DNA from: Chloroflexota bacterium | GTDB taxonomy: Bacteria; Chloroflexota; Anaerolineae; Caldilineales; Caldilineaceae | Assembly: GCA_018969295.1 (NCBI GenBank) | Contig: JAGWYN010000010.1 | Coordinates: forward strand, 1 to 64,000 | Length of the DNA: 64,000 nt | Direction: 5' to 3' | Part shown: positions 52,916 through 63,364 of the stretch, one piece after another | Layout: each line of letters opens with the position of its first letter | How positions within the stretch are numbered: position 1 is the stretch's first letter | The notes under the pieces: generated by a model | What the model was told of the DNA's origin: nothing | The model's database searches: none | The model's input: only the letters and a program-made list of their open reading frames with translations | Translations under genes and position numbers: made by a program

Positions 52916-53791
52916 TCAGCCAGCCCAGCGCATCTTGTCCATCAATGTCTGGTAAAAATAGCTGCGCTCCCGCATGCGCACAAAACGGGCCAGATGGGGG
53001 CTGCCCACGACCACGATCTGGTCGCCTTCCTGCACCTCGACCACCACCTGGCCGTCTACAGTCACCATCGGCGGGGAGTCGCTGCTCGCCTGCAGCCGAA
53101 TGGTCGTCCCTTCAGAAAGGATGACCGCACGATCCATGCTCAGGTGCGGGGCAATTGGGATCAACAAAATGTTGCGCAGTTCCGGCGGCATCACCGGCCC
53201 GCCGGCAGCCAGGGCATAGCCGGTGCTGCCGGTCGCAGTGCTGACAACCAGCCCGTCGCAGGTGTAGGTCGTCAGATGCCCCTCATCCAGTTCGGCGCTG
53301 ATGCGCACCACGCGGGCAAGGTTGCCGCGGCTGAGCACCACATCGTTGAGCGCGTCGTACGAACAGAGGGTGGTGAAGGCACCAAGAAACGGGTCAAAGC
53401 GCTCGACATGCATGCGCACCATCAACCGCTCTTCGACCCAGTAACGGCCCGCCATCAATGCCTCCAGAGGCGTCTGCCAGTCGGCAGGCTGCACTTCGGC
53501 CAGAAAACCCAGCCGCCCCATCTTGACCCCCAGCATCGGCACCGCGTACGGGGCACCGATCCGCGCTGCCCGCAGCAGGGTCCCATCTCCCCCCAGCGTG
53601 ATCAGCAGATCCACTCGAGGAAGATGGGCAGCTGTGACCTCCAGGTCCCAGGCCGACTCGTGCCAGATCTCAGCGACCCCTGCACGTTTCAGGTACTCCC
53701 CTATCGCGCTGGCCAAAGCCAACGATTCCGGTTTTTTCGGGTGATGCAAGATCCCCACATGCGCAAAGGATTTCATACCAGAGTGAGCCAT
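52916..53791 (-). CDS. nadK: NAD kinase
   Basis: ATP- or polyphosphate-dependent conversion of NAD to NADP. 291 residues with the GGDGT motif (67-71, LITLGGDGTLLRAAR), GRLGFLAE (about 92-99), NDVVLSRG and the signature CDGLVVSTATGSTGYALAAGGP (about 178-199). Length is normal. ATG 53791 is used; an internal ATG at 53776 (MKSFAHVG) is an alternative. It follows a region with a 15-bp direct repeat (53807-53836) and diverges from the phosphoesterase gene. Confidence 0.95.
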   Translation of the reverse strand: MAHSGMKSFAHVGILHHPKKPESLALASAIGEYLKRAGVAEIWHESAWDLEVTAAHLPRVDLLITLGGDGTLLRAARIGAPYAVPMLGVKMGRLGFLAEVQPADWQTPLEALMAGRYWVEERLMVRMHVERFDPFLGAFTTLCSYDALNDVVLSRGNLARVVRISAELDEGHLTTYTCDGLVVSTATGSTGYALAAGGPVMPPELRNILLIPIAPHLSMDRAVILSEGTTIRLQASSDSPPMVTVDGQVVVEVQEGDQIVVVGSPHLARFVRMRERSYFYQTLMDKMRWAG

Positions 53792-53806
53792 CCGTCGTTT
53801 ATCTTG

Positions 53807-53836
53807 CCTGGGTGTATCGTACCTGGGTGTATCGTA
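53807..53836. repeat. Direct 15-bp repeat upstream of nadK
   Basis: CCTGGGTGTATCGTA occurs twice in tandem plus a third partial copy. On the minus strand each copy contains TACGAT, a possible -10, and lies 16-45 bp before the nadK start. Confidence 0.85.
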
Positions 53837-53903
53837 CCTGGCCAGCGGTTCAATTCTCTAAAACCATATCACGAAGTCGCTGCGGAAGCGAAACTGCTGT
53901 ATC

Positions 53904-54716
53904 ATGAATTGTATGAGCCGCATCCTGCTGATCTCGGACATCCATGCCAATCTGGCGGCCCTGGAGGCTGTCTTCAGCGACGCCCAAGACCAGTATGACA
54001 CAGTCTGGTGCCTGGGGGATGTCGTAGGGTACGGACCCCGGCCCAACGAGTGTGTCGAACTGGTGCGCGAACAGGCCTCGCTCTGCGTCATGGGCAACCA
54101 CGACTGGGCTGTGTTGGACAAGCCAGGAATCGACGTCGAAGATTTCAACCCGCAGGCACGGCATGCTGTGCTCTGGACGCGCGCGCAGCTGCACGCCGAA
54201 AATCGGGCCTACCTGGACCAGCTCCCCGCTCAGCCGGTCCAGCCCCCCGTCACACCCACCGTGCTGGTCACCCACGCCAGCCCACGCGAGCCGGTCTGGG
54301 AATATATCCTCACTCCGACGATCGCGTTGGAAAATTTTGCTCTGTTTGACGCCGCACTCGGCCTGGTGGGCCACACACACAAACCGGCGCTCTACCGCTG
54401 GCAGTTTCACCCCTCCTCCGCCGAGAACAACGACCGTGGCCATCCGCACGGGATGGCCACGGTCGACCACCTGCAGCCTCGCCCCGACCACCCCATCCAA
54501 CTGACGGTCTCGGCAGTGCAGCGGCTGATCGTCAACCCAGGCAGCGTCGGCCAGCCGCGCGACAACGACGCCCGGGCCGCCTATGTTCTGCTGGATCTGA
54601 CCGCAAAGACCCTGGTGCAGCGGCGCGTCTCGTACCCGGTCGAACTCACCCAGAGCCAGATGCAGGCTGCCGGGCTGCCCAAACGGCTGATCGACCGCCT
54701 GAGTTTTGGCTGGTGA
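53904..54716 (+). CDS. Metallophosphoesterase (YfcE-like)
   Basis: 270-residue calcineurin-like phosphoesterase. Metal-binding motifs in order: SDIHAN (Asp12, His14), GDVVGYGP (Asp39), GNHDW (Asn65, His66), THASP and GHTHKP. The substrate is unknown; close relatives act on cyclic nucleotides or phosphodiesters. An insertion around residues 172-188 (after the GHTHKP motif) coincides with a perfect 15-bp inverted repeat at 54431-54465. ATG 53904 is used; ATG 53913 is also possible. Monocistronic, diverging from nadK. Confidence 0.88.
   Translation: MNCMSRILLISDIHANLAALEAVFSDAQDQYDTVWCLGDVVGYGPRPNECVELVREQASLCVMGNHDWAVLDKPGIDVEDFNPQARHAVLWTRAQLHAENRAYLDQLPAQPVQPPVTPTVLVTHASPREPVWEYILTPTIALENFALFDAALGLVGHTHKPALYRWQFHPSSAENNDRGHPHGMATVDHLQPRPDHPIQLTVSAVQRLIVNPGSVGQPRDNDARAAYVLLDLTAKTLVQRRVSYPVELTQSQMQAAGLPKRLIDRLSFGW
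54431..54465. repeat. Perfect 15-bp inverted repeat inside the phosphoesterase gene
   Basis: CGACCGTGGCCATCC / GGATGGCCACGGTCG with a 5-nt loop. It is inside the open reading frame, where such stems are rare, and encodes an apparently inserted loop of the protein. Confidence 0.9.
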
Positions 54717-54732
54717 GAACGCCGCCCGGCCT

Positions 54733-57344
54733 TCACTCCCCCCGCGACGCACGCTTCTCCAAGACATCCGGCTCGATTCGATTGTACATCTCAAACCAGT
54801 CGGGCAGTTCCTGGGCCCGTTTGGTGGCCGCCTCGCGTTCGGTGCGGCGCCGATACCGCTCCATGCGCGTCAGAATTTCCCGCGCGACGGAACGTGGATC
54901 AGGAACCCCCTGAAAGATGAAATCCCCCAGCTCAGCAGCGGTCTGACAGGTGACATCCCCGTAGTTGAAAAACCAGTGCCAAGGAGAGGGGATCGACATC
55001 GAGACGTTCTGAACCCGCCCCAGGTTGGCACTTTTGCGCTCTTCCGAAAAGCCCAGCGGCACGCGGTCGACATGGGCAATTTCGTCGTTGCTGACCTCGT
55101 AGGTGTCGTTGCGCCAGTCGGCAACCAGCCAGGCAGCGTAGGTCAGCGCTGCCAGGCTCAGCAGCACGCCCGACAACGTCAGCGGCCCAGCCCACTGCGC
55201 CAGCCCCCCCCCCTGCGACAGCCCGGCCAACCGCAGCAAGGAGTTGAACTCCCCAAACAGCAGAGGGGAGAATGCGATCCCCATCCCCCCCAACAAGAGC
55301 AGGAAGGGCCCCCCAAGCTGCGGAAGCAAGACCATCCAGTGCTTGCGCCAGATGCTGCTGTCCCCCCGGTCACGGCGCATGTGACTCTGCAGAAAGCGGG
55401 CGAGACGCCGATGCAACGCCCGCGAGCCTGTCTCCGCTGCGCTCCCCTGATAGACCCGGCTGGGCACATCGACAGCAATTCCCAGCCGCTTTTCGAGCAG
55501 ACGCTGAATGTTTTGTTTGCTGGCCGCCTCAGTCTGGCGACGACGTTGCTCGCGCTGCTTGAGGATCTCGGCGCGCAGCTCGCTGAAATTGGCCGCATAG
55601 CCAAAGGAGATCTCCCCCTGGGCCGCTGCCGTGGCAATTTTTAACGTGCCATAGTTGAAGAGCTTGCCCAGCCAGGTCGTGCTGAAATCAACATTCTGGA
55701 TCTGCTCCAAAGGGGCCTGTTTGCGCCACTCGTTGATAAAGAGCAGCTCCTCATGGTGCACCACCCGCAGGTCAGTCACCGTCAGCCAGTCGTTGAAGTA
55801 GTCCAGGGTCCCCCAGACGATGGCCAGAATGCCACCAAACAGCAGCAGCAGGAGCAGGCTGTGCAAGAGGGTCACCAGCAAGGAGTTCACCAGCAAAGAC
55901 TGCAGCCGATCGGAATCGGCCAGCACAAAGAGAGCTGCCAGCACGACAAAGCCGAGCACGCCCGGCAGCATCTTGACGACAAACGCGATCCAGTGGCGGC
56001 GCACCCGCAAAACAACCTGCTCGCCTGGTTCCAGCCAACTGTAGCGTGGCGCCCGCAGCGTCAGCCAGCGCCGACGTCTCTGCCCAGGCGCCGGCTGGGC
56101 GCCGGCACGCACCGGAGGCATCCGCTTCGCCAACTGCCGCCGCAGGTCCGACCTGCGCTGGACACCCACAAAGGTCTCCCAATCCTGCCAGTACAGCCGC
56201 AACCACTCGCTGCCCGGCAGCGCCTCGACCGTCGAATGCTGCGAGATCTGGCCGAGCAACGCCCGCTCGGCAAAATAGGTCGGGCCGTATGCCACTGTGC
56301 TGGCCTGGCGCTGACCGTCGGGGGCCAGCGAACGCAGCGCAGCACACCCACTCACCAACACCCACAAGCTGTCCGCTGCCTCCCCCTGCTGCACAACCAG
56401 ATGGGTGTTGGGAAAGTAGATGTGGCTGGCAAAACCCGCCAGCTTGCGGCGCTGCACTCGATCCAGATCGGCAAAGATCGGCATCTGCTCGAACAACTGC
56501 TCGCGACGGGCAATCTCGCCCGCCATCGTCTCCTCGGCTTTCAACCCCAGGATGCCGCTGAAGCGATGGTAGGGCACCCTGTACAGGACGGTCTGTGTGG
56601 TGGCAACCGCGTTGTGCACCATCTGCCGTTCGTCGCTCCCCACCCCCGTGAAGTCCGCCAGCCGCTGCGCCGCCCCAAACAGTGCCCCATTCCCCAACAG
56701 ATGGCGCCCGGCGCCGCTTGGAGAAGTGAGAGAGACCTGCCCCTGGTGAATCAAAAAGAGCACATCGCTGCTCTCTCCTGCATGGTAGACCACTTCGTTT
56801 GGCTTCTTGTCCAGTTTGCTCACCGCCTCCGCCAACATGCCACAGGCAACGGTGCGCAACGCCTCGGCAAGTGGCAGCTGACGCATGAACGAGAAGGTAG
56901 CCAGCCTGTTGGCAATTTTTGTGGCAAAAAGTTTTTCCTTAATTTCTGGAAAATGATAAATCAGCCGGCTGAAGGCCTGCAGTTCGATCGAGAGCAGTCT
57001 GCAAGGCTCCGCACAGCGGGCATTGGTGGCGTAGCGGATGCCCACCAAAAATTCCAGATGGCCCAGCAGGCTGGCCGCTTCTGCGGTGCTGGCCAGGATG
57101 CGCGAGCGATCTGGTTCGCTGCGGTAGAGGTCGACCCGCCCCTCGACCACGATGTAGACGGCTTTGACCGGCGTATCCTGGACGTAGAGCCACTGAAAAG
57201 GGAAGAGCTGGTGCCAGTGCAGCGCACCGACCAGCACCGGCATCCACTCGTCTGGCCGGATGCCCTGCAGAAAATTGAGCTGGATCTGGCGCAGTTCGCT
57301 GTCGGCGACAAGGACACAGCTTTCGCCCCGGTACGGTTTGTGGT

Positions 57345-57348
<4 letters not shown>
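54733..57348 (-). CDS. Membrane protein with three cNMP-binding domains and two bacterial PH domains
   Basis: 871 residues in an unusual order. Three cyclic-nucleotide-binding-type domains: about 47-140 (VKAVYIVVEGRVDLYRSE), about 180-270 (SDVLFLIHQGQVSLTSPSG) and about 300-395 (DSLWVLVSGCAALRSLAPDGQ). Then two bPH2/YdbT-like units, each with two TM helices followed by a PH-like beta-domain: TMs about 455-515 then WLTVTDLRVVHHEELLFINEWRKQAPLEQIQNVDF; TMs about 690-760 then YEVSNDEIAHVDRVPLGFSEERKSANLGRVQNVSM. The canonical RxSxxL-type cAMP contacts are not obvious, so ligands are unknown. GTG 57348 overlaps the uvrC stop (GTGA). Cytoplasmic sensing of a ligand or membrane state is plausible. 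Confidence 0.8.
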
Positions 57349-59345
<1,997 letters not shown>

Positions 59346-59438
59346 GACGCTGATTTTACCACAGATCCCCCTCGCACTTCCCGGAGGTGTATCCTTCAGC
59401 GCCACCTTTTGGGAATTGCTGCGGATCTCCCCACCCAC

Positions 59439-59467
59439 TGGCTGAATCGACGCACAGCATGTATACT
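59439..59467 (+). promoter_or_regulatory. Possible promoter of the DNRLRE/FN3 protein gene
   Basis: TGGCTG (59439-59444), 17-bp spacer, TATACT (59462-59467); good -10, weak -35. Confidence 0.4.
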
Positions 59468-59558
59468 GTCTGCGACAGTTTTGCCATGCGCTGCAGCCGG
59501 GTTCGTCCGCAGCCACCAAAACACGACACTCAAAAAACAACAACCAAAGGGACCAAAA

Positions 59559-61397
59559 ATGCTGGATCTAATGTGGCTTGACAGACGGGCCAGGGGCGTG
59601 TTGCGCCGCTTTGGGTACCTGACCTTGCTGGCAGCGCTTTTGCTGGCCGCCGTGCCGCTCGACCGTGTGCGTGCCCAATCCGACGAGCCTGCGGCCGAGC
59701 TGCCGCCCAGCCTGATCGACCTGTTGGCAGCAAGCCCACAGCTGCAGCCGGTCGCCCCCCCTGCCGGGGCCCCGGCGGTGGATGCCGCTACGAACGAACC
59801 CTGGGCAGACCGCACGCAGTACGCCGTCCTGGGCTATCGGGTGGAAGGGGACACGGTGCATGCGACGGTGCAGCTGCGGGCGACCAAGTCCACCTTCATC
59901 TCCTCCGGGCGTCCCACGCAAAACTTCAGCGGCCTGGCCAATATGAACCTGGGCTGGGATCAGCCCAGCAGCTACAACGCAATGCGCATCCTGGTCCAGT
60001 TCGACCTGAGCCCGCTGCCTGCCAACGCCCAAATCCGCAACGCAACCTTCTACGCCTATCAAAACTACATCAATCCCCCAGGCGAAGGACAGGGCATGGA
60101 CTTTCGGGCACAGTTTATGCAGCAGGACTGGAGCGAGAGCTCGGTCACCTGGAACAACGCCAACTATCTGGGGGGCGACTCGCTGCCGATCGGCACCCTC
60201 TCCTCATCGGTCGGTTGGATCAGCGGGGCGGCGACCGGGTCGGTTGCTGCCTGGGACAGCGGTCGTCCCAACTACGGGGTGCTCCTGACCGGGGACGAGA
60301 CGCCGGAGAGGGGACGCTGGCGTCAGCTCAGCTCGCGTGCGATCCCAGCCCAAGCCCCTTATCTGGTGGTCGACTATTCCGCCAACTGCGACACCGCTGC
60401 GCCGGTGGCGACGATGGGTGTGCTGCCCAGCTTTGTGCTCAGCGAGTTTCGAGCCTCGTGGTCGGCCTTCGACCCCAGCCAGCCCGGCTGCAGCGCCAGC
60501 GGGGTCGCCTGGTACAACGTGCGCTACCGGATCAACGGCGGCGGCTGGGTGAACTGGAAAAACCAGAGTTCGTCGACCGGCAACCATTTCCGGGGCTTTG
60601 CCCCCAACAACGCGCTGGTGGAATTCCAGGTCCAGGCAGCGGACCGCGCCGGCAATCTGGGCGCGTGGAGCGCCACGGTCTCGACACGGGTCGACGCAGA
60701 GGCCCCAGTCGCTTCTGCCAGCCAGCTGCCCGCCTATACGCCCTACCCCAGCTTCACCGTGAGCTGGAGCGGCACCGACGCTCTCTCCGGTGTCGACTAC
60801 TACAACGTCCAGTTCAACAAAAACGACAGCACCTGGCAGACCCTGCTGGAAGAGACCCGTTCGACTTCCTACCAGGTGACCGGCGGCCAACAGGGGGACA
60901 AATACGAGTTCCGGGTGCAGGCAGTGGACAGAGCAGGCAACGTACAGAACTGGAGCCCCTACGCCCAGGCCACCACCACCATCTTCACCTACCCGGTGGC
61001 TGGGGTGGAGCCCTTTGCCCCAGGGCTGATCAAAGCGACGGCGCCGGTGACCTCTGTGATCCCGGTTCGGTGGGGGGCGGTGACAGCGCCAGGGACCACC
61101 ATCACCCAGTACGAAATTCGTTACCGCTACACCAATTTTGCCGGCCAGGTGCAGGACTGGCGCGTCTGGCAGGTGCTCACCGGCAACCCACCCCTCCAGT
61201 CGGCCAATTTTGACTACGCCGCCCAGGGAACTGCCAACGGCATCTACGACTTTTATGTGCTGGCGACCAACAATCTGAACGAAAAGCAGCCGTTTGAGCC
61301 GTCCAGCGGCAAAGGCGCGACGGTCGTGCTGGACCTGGACGATCTGATCCAAACCCGGGCCTACCTGCCCCTGATCCAACGGGCCACCTTTGACTGA
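59559..61397 (+). CDS. Secreted DNRLRE-type / fibronectin-III-like protein with C-terminal YLPLIQR motif
   Basis: 612-residue exported protein. Signal peptide about 1-39 (ending DRVRAQS). Residues about 85-270 resemble DNRLRE/CBM96 domains (LVQFDLSPLPANAQIRNATFYAY, WSESSVTWNNAN, GWISGAATGSVAAWDSG, YGVLLTG). Three fibronectin-III/Ig-like modules follow (about 285-375, 380-465, 475-590), each with the FRVQAVDRAGN-type strand. It ends AYLPLIQR-ATFD. ATG 59559 with AAAGGGA upstream is preferred; the longer frame overlaps uvrC. Probably a cell-surface or matrix protein binding carbohydrate; no enzyme motif. Confidence 0.82.
   Translation: MLDLMWLDRRARGVLRRFGYLTLLAALLLAAVPLDRVRAQSDEPAAELPPSLIDLLAASPQLQPVAPPAGAPAVDAATNEPWADRTQYAVLGYRVEGDTVHATVQLRATKSTFISSGRPTQNFSGLANMNLGWDQPSSYNAMRILVQFDLSPLPANAQIRNATFYAYQNYINPPGEGQGMDFRAQFMQQDWSESSVTWNNANYLGGDSLPIGTLSSSVGWISGAATGSVAAWDSGRPNYGVLLTGDETPERGRWRQLSSRAIPAQAPYLVVDYSANCDTAAPVATMGVLPSFVLSEFRASWSAFDPSQPGCSASGVAWYNVRYRINGGGWVNWKNQSSSTGNHFRGFAPNNALVEFQVQAADRAGNLGAWSATVSTRVDAEAPVASASQLPAYTPYPSFTVSWSGTDALSGVDYYNVQFNKNDSTWQTLLEETRSTSYQVTGGQQGDKYEFRVQAVDRAGNVQNWSPYAQATTTIFTYPVAGVEPFAPGLIKATAPVTSVIPVRWGAVTAPGTTITQYEIRYRYTNFAGQVQDWRVWQVLTGNPPLQSANFDYAAQGTANGIYDFYVLATNNLNEKQPFEPSSGKGATVVLDLDDLIQTRAYLPLIQRATFD
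61359..61382 (+). other. C-terminal YLPLIQR motif
   Basis: AYLPLIQR, four residues before the end of the DNRLRE/FN3 protein; compare 25607 and 41044. Confidence 0.6.
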
Positions 61398-61432
61398 ACT
61401 CTCCTGGGCTCAGAAGAGCCAGGCGCACGGGA

Positions 61433-61471
61433 GGGGCGGCGCGCTTGTGCGCCGCCCCTTTGTAAATTTTT
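61433..61471 (+). terminator. Intrinsic terminator before aroC
   Basis: GGGGCGGCGC / GCGCCGCCCC (10-bp stem, 6-nt loop) followed by TTTGTAAATTTTT. Confidence 0.85.
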
Positions 61472-61497
61472 CAGCCCGGGCAGACGGGCAGTATGAT
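61469..61497 (+). promoter_or_regulatory. Promoter of the aro operon
   Basis: TTTCAG (61469-61474), 17-bp spacer, TATGAT (61492-61497). The expected start is about 3 nt before the aroC ATG, so the mRNA would be nearly leaderless. Confidence 0.45.
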
Positions 61498-61506
61498 AGA
61501 AACCCT

Positions 61507-62772
61507 ATGGAAATACTTGGAGGACCCTTGTTTGCAGTTGCCGGGGCAGGGGAATCGCATGGACCGGCAGTGACCACCCTTGTGCTGGGTTGCCCGCCAG
61601 GTCTATACCTGCGCACCAGCGACATCCAACACTATCTGGACCGCCGGCGTCCAGGGAGCAACCGGCATGGCACCCCCCGGCACGAAGACGACACCGTCGT
61701 GTTGCTTTCCGGGCTCTATCAGGAGGACCACGCAGCGCTCACAGCCGGTGCCTCAATCACGGTGGAGGCCGGGCAGGAGCGCTCGGTCTCTGCGGGCTAT
61801 GCTGAAGGCTACACCACCGGGGAGCCGATCGCCGCACTGGTGCTTTCGACCGCCAAAAAATCGGCCGACTACGCCCAGTTTGTGGGCTCGACCGGCGCCG
61901 TGCGCCCCGGCCACACCGATCTGGTGAAATACCACAAAAGCCAGGGCTTTGTCGACCCGCGCGGGGGCGGACGCTCCAGCTACCGCTCGACCATCAGCGA
62001 TGTGATCGGCGGCTCGGTGGCCCGTCTGTACCTGGCGCAGCTGTTCGGTACAGTGATTCTTTCGTCGATCTGCCAGGTCGGCGAGTTGCGCGCCCGACAG
62101 AGGCTGGCGGACCGACTGGCGGACCTGGCCCCTGCCGGTGGCAAGGTCGAGGCGGCCGCGCTGGCCGATCTGGAAAGCACCCTGGCGGCGGCAGAGATCC
62201 ATACGCTGGACGCTGAATTCGCGCGCGCGGCTGGGGAGCTCATCAAACAGACGCGGATCGAGGGCGATTCGATCGGCGCTGCGGTCGAGGTGGTGGCGGT
62301 CAATCCCCCTGCGCTGGCCGGCGACCCGCTCTATCAGAGCCTCAAAATGCGGCTGATGGGTGCGCTGGGCGGACTCCACGCAGTGCAGGGAGTCGAGATC
62401 GGAGCAGGCTTTGCAGCGGTCGAACGCCGCGGCAGCGAGAACAACGACCCGATTCGAACCGACGGCTACCAAAGCAACCGCCACGGCGGGCTGCTAGGCG
62501 GGATCAGCACCGGGATGCCGATCGAGGTGCGGGTGGGGTTCAAACCCACCGCCACCATCGTCAAGCCACAGCTGAGCGTGCGCAAGGATCTGGCCGAGAT
62601 CGACTTCCAGCTGGCCAAGGGGCGCCACGACCCCTGTGTCGGCGTGCGTGCCGGCGTGACCCTGGAATCGCGGCTGGCTATCGAGCTGATGAACGCTGTG
62701 CTGATGCACGCAGCCAGCCAGGTCAACCCGGCACATTTTGCGCTTTTTGGCCAGCCAGAGCGGCCCGCCTGA
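61507..62772 (+). CDS. aroC: Chorismate synthase
   Basis: Last step of the shikimate pathway: EPSP to chorismate with reduced FMN. 421 residues. Motifs: AGESHGPAVTTLVLGCPPGL (about 14-33), RRRPGSNRHGTPRHEDDTVVLLSGLY (about 47-72), the signature GFVDPRGGGRSSYRST (about 151-166), GSENNDPIRTDGYQSNRHGGLLGGISTG (about 313-340) and GRHDPCVGVRA near 378. The 421-residue length is longer than the common 360-390 because of an insertion around 195-245. Start ATG 61507 follows an almost leaderless promoter. First gene of aroC - kinase - aroKB. Confidence 0.95.
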   Translation: MEILGGPLFAVAGAGESHGPAVTTLVLGCPPGLYLRTSDIQHYLDRRRPGSNRHGTPRHEDDTVVLLSGLYQEDHAALTAGASITVEAGQERSVSAGYAEGYTTGEPIAALVLSTAKKSADYAQFVGSTGAVRPGHTDLVKYHKSQGFVDPRGGGRSSYRSTISDVIGGSVARLYLAQLFGTVILSSICQVGELRARQRLADRLADLAPAGGKVEAAALADLESTLAAAEIHTLDAEFARAAGELIKQTRIEGDSIGAAVEVVAVNPPALAGDPLYQSLKMRLMGALGGLHAVQGVEIGAGFAAVERRGSENNDPIRTDGYQSNRHGGLLGGISTGMPIEVRVGFKPTATIVKPQLSVRKDLAEIDFQLAKGRHDPCVGVRAGVTLESRLAIELMNAVLMHAASQVNPAHFALFGQPERPA

Positions 62773-62780
62773 CCCAGCCG

Positions 62781-63362
62781 ATGGACATACGACCCGCTGC
62801 GGCCGATCCGCACAGCTGTGCAGTTCAGCCTTCGACCCGGCTGCCGCTCAGCCTCTTTGCGCTCAAAGGCCACCCGGCGACCGGCAAAAGCGTCCTCGCC
62901 CACGCGCTGGCTGTTCGGCTGCAGCTCCCCCTGATCGACAAAGACGACATCAAAGACGCTCTGTACACGCTGCCCGAGGCCAATCGGCTCTCCTACGCCG
63001 TGATGTGGCAGGTGGTGGCGACCCAGCTGGCGTTGGGGCAGAGTGTTGTGGCCGTTTCCCCGCTGTCAGACCCCGCCGACTACGCGCGTGCCCGCGAGTT
63101 GGCCACCCAATATTCAGCCAATTTGTGGGTTGTCGAAACCCTGCTCGCCGAACAAGAATGGCGGCGCCGACTGGAAGCACGCCAGCCCGACGAATCTGCG
63201 CACAAAGTGCGCGGCTGGTCCGCCATGGAAGCCATGCTGCACAGCTATGCAGGCCGCTGGCAGTACCCGATTGCCGCCCAGCACCACCTGCAGGTCGACA
63301 CCGCAGAGCCCGTCGCAGCGTCGTTGGAAGCGTTGCTTGCCCGCATCCTGGAGAAAACCTAG
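62781..63362 (+). CDS. P-loop kinase-like protein in the aro operon
   Basis: 193-residue nucleotide-binding protein of the AAA_33 / chloramphenicol-phosphotransferase-like kinase type. Walker A GHPATGKSVL (about 30-39) is followed by LIDKDDIKDALY (about 51-62) with a DKD switch as in predicted small-molecule kinases. The C-terminus is helical. No shikimate-kinase substrate motif is visible, and the next gene already supplies AroK, so this is probably a different phosphotransferase. It lies 8 bp after aroC and 2 bp before aroKB, so it is translationally linked to aromatic biosynthesis. Substrate unknown. Confidence 0.75.
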   Translation: MDIRPAAADPHSCAVQPSTRLPLSLFALKGHPATGKSVLAHALAVRLQLPLIDKDDIKDALYTLPEANRLSYAVMWQVVATQLALGQSVVAVSPLSDPADYARARELATQYSANLWVVETLLAEQEWRRRLEARQPDESAHKVRGWSAMEAMLHSYAGRWQYPIAAQHHLQVDTAEPVAASLEALLARILEKT

Positions 63363-63364
63363 AC

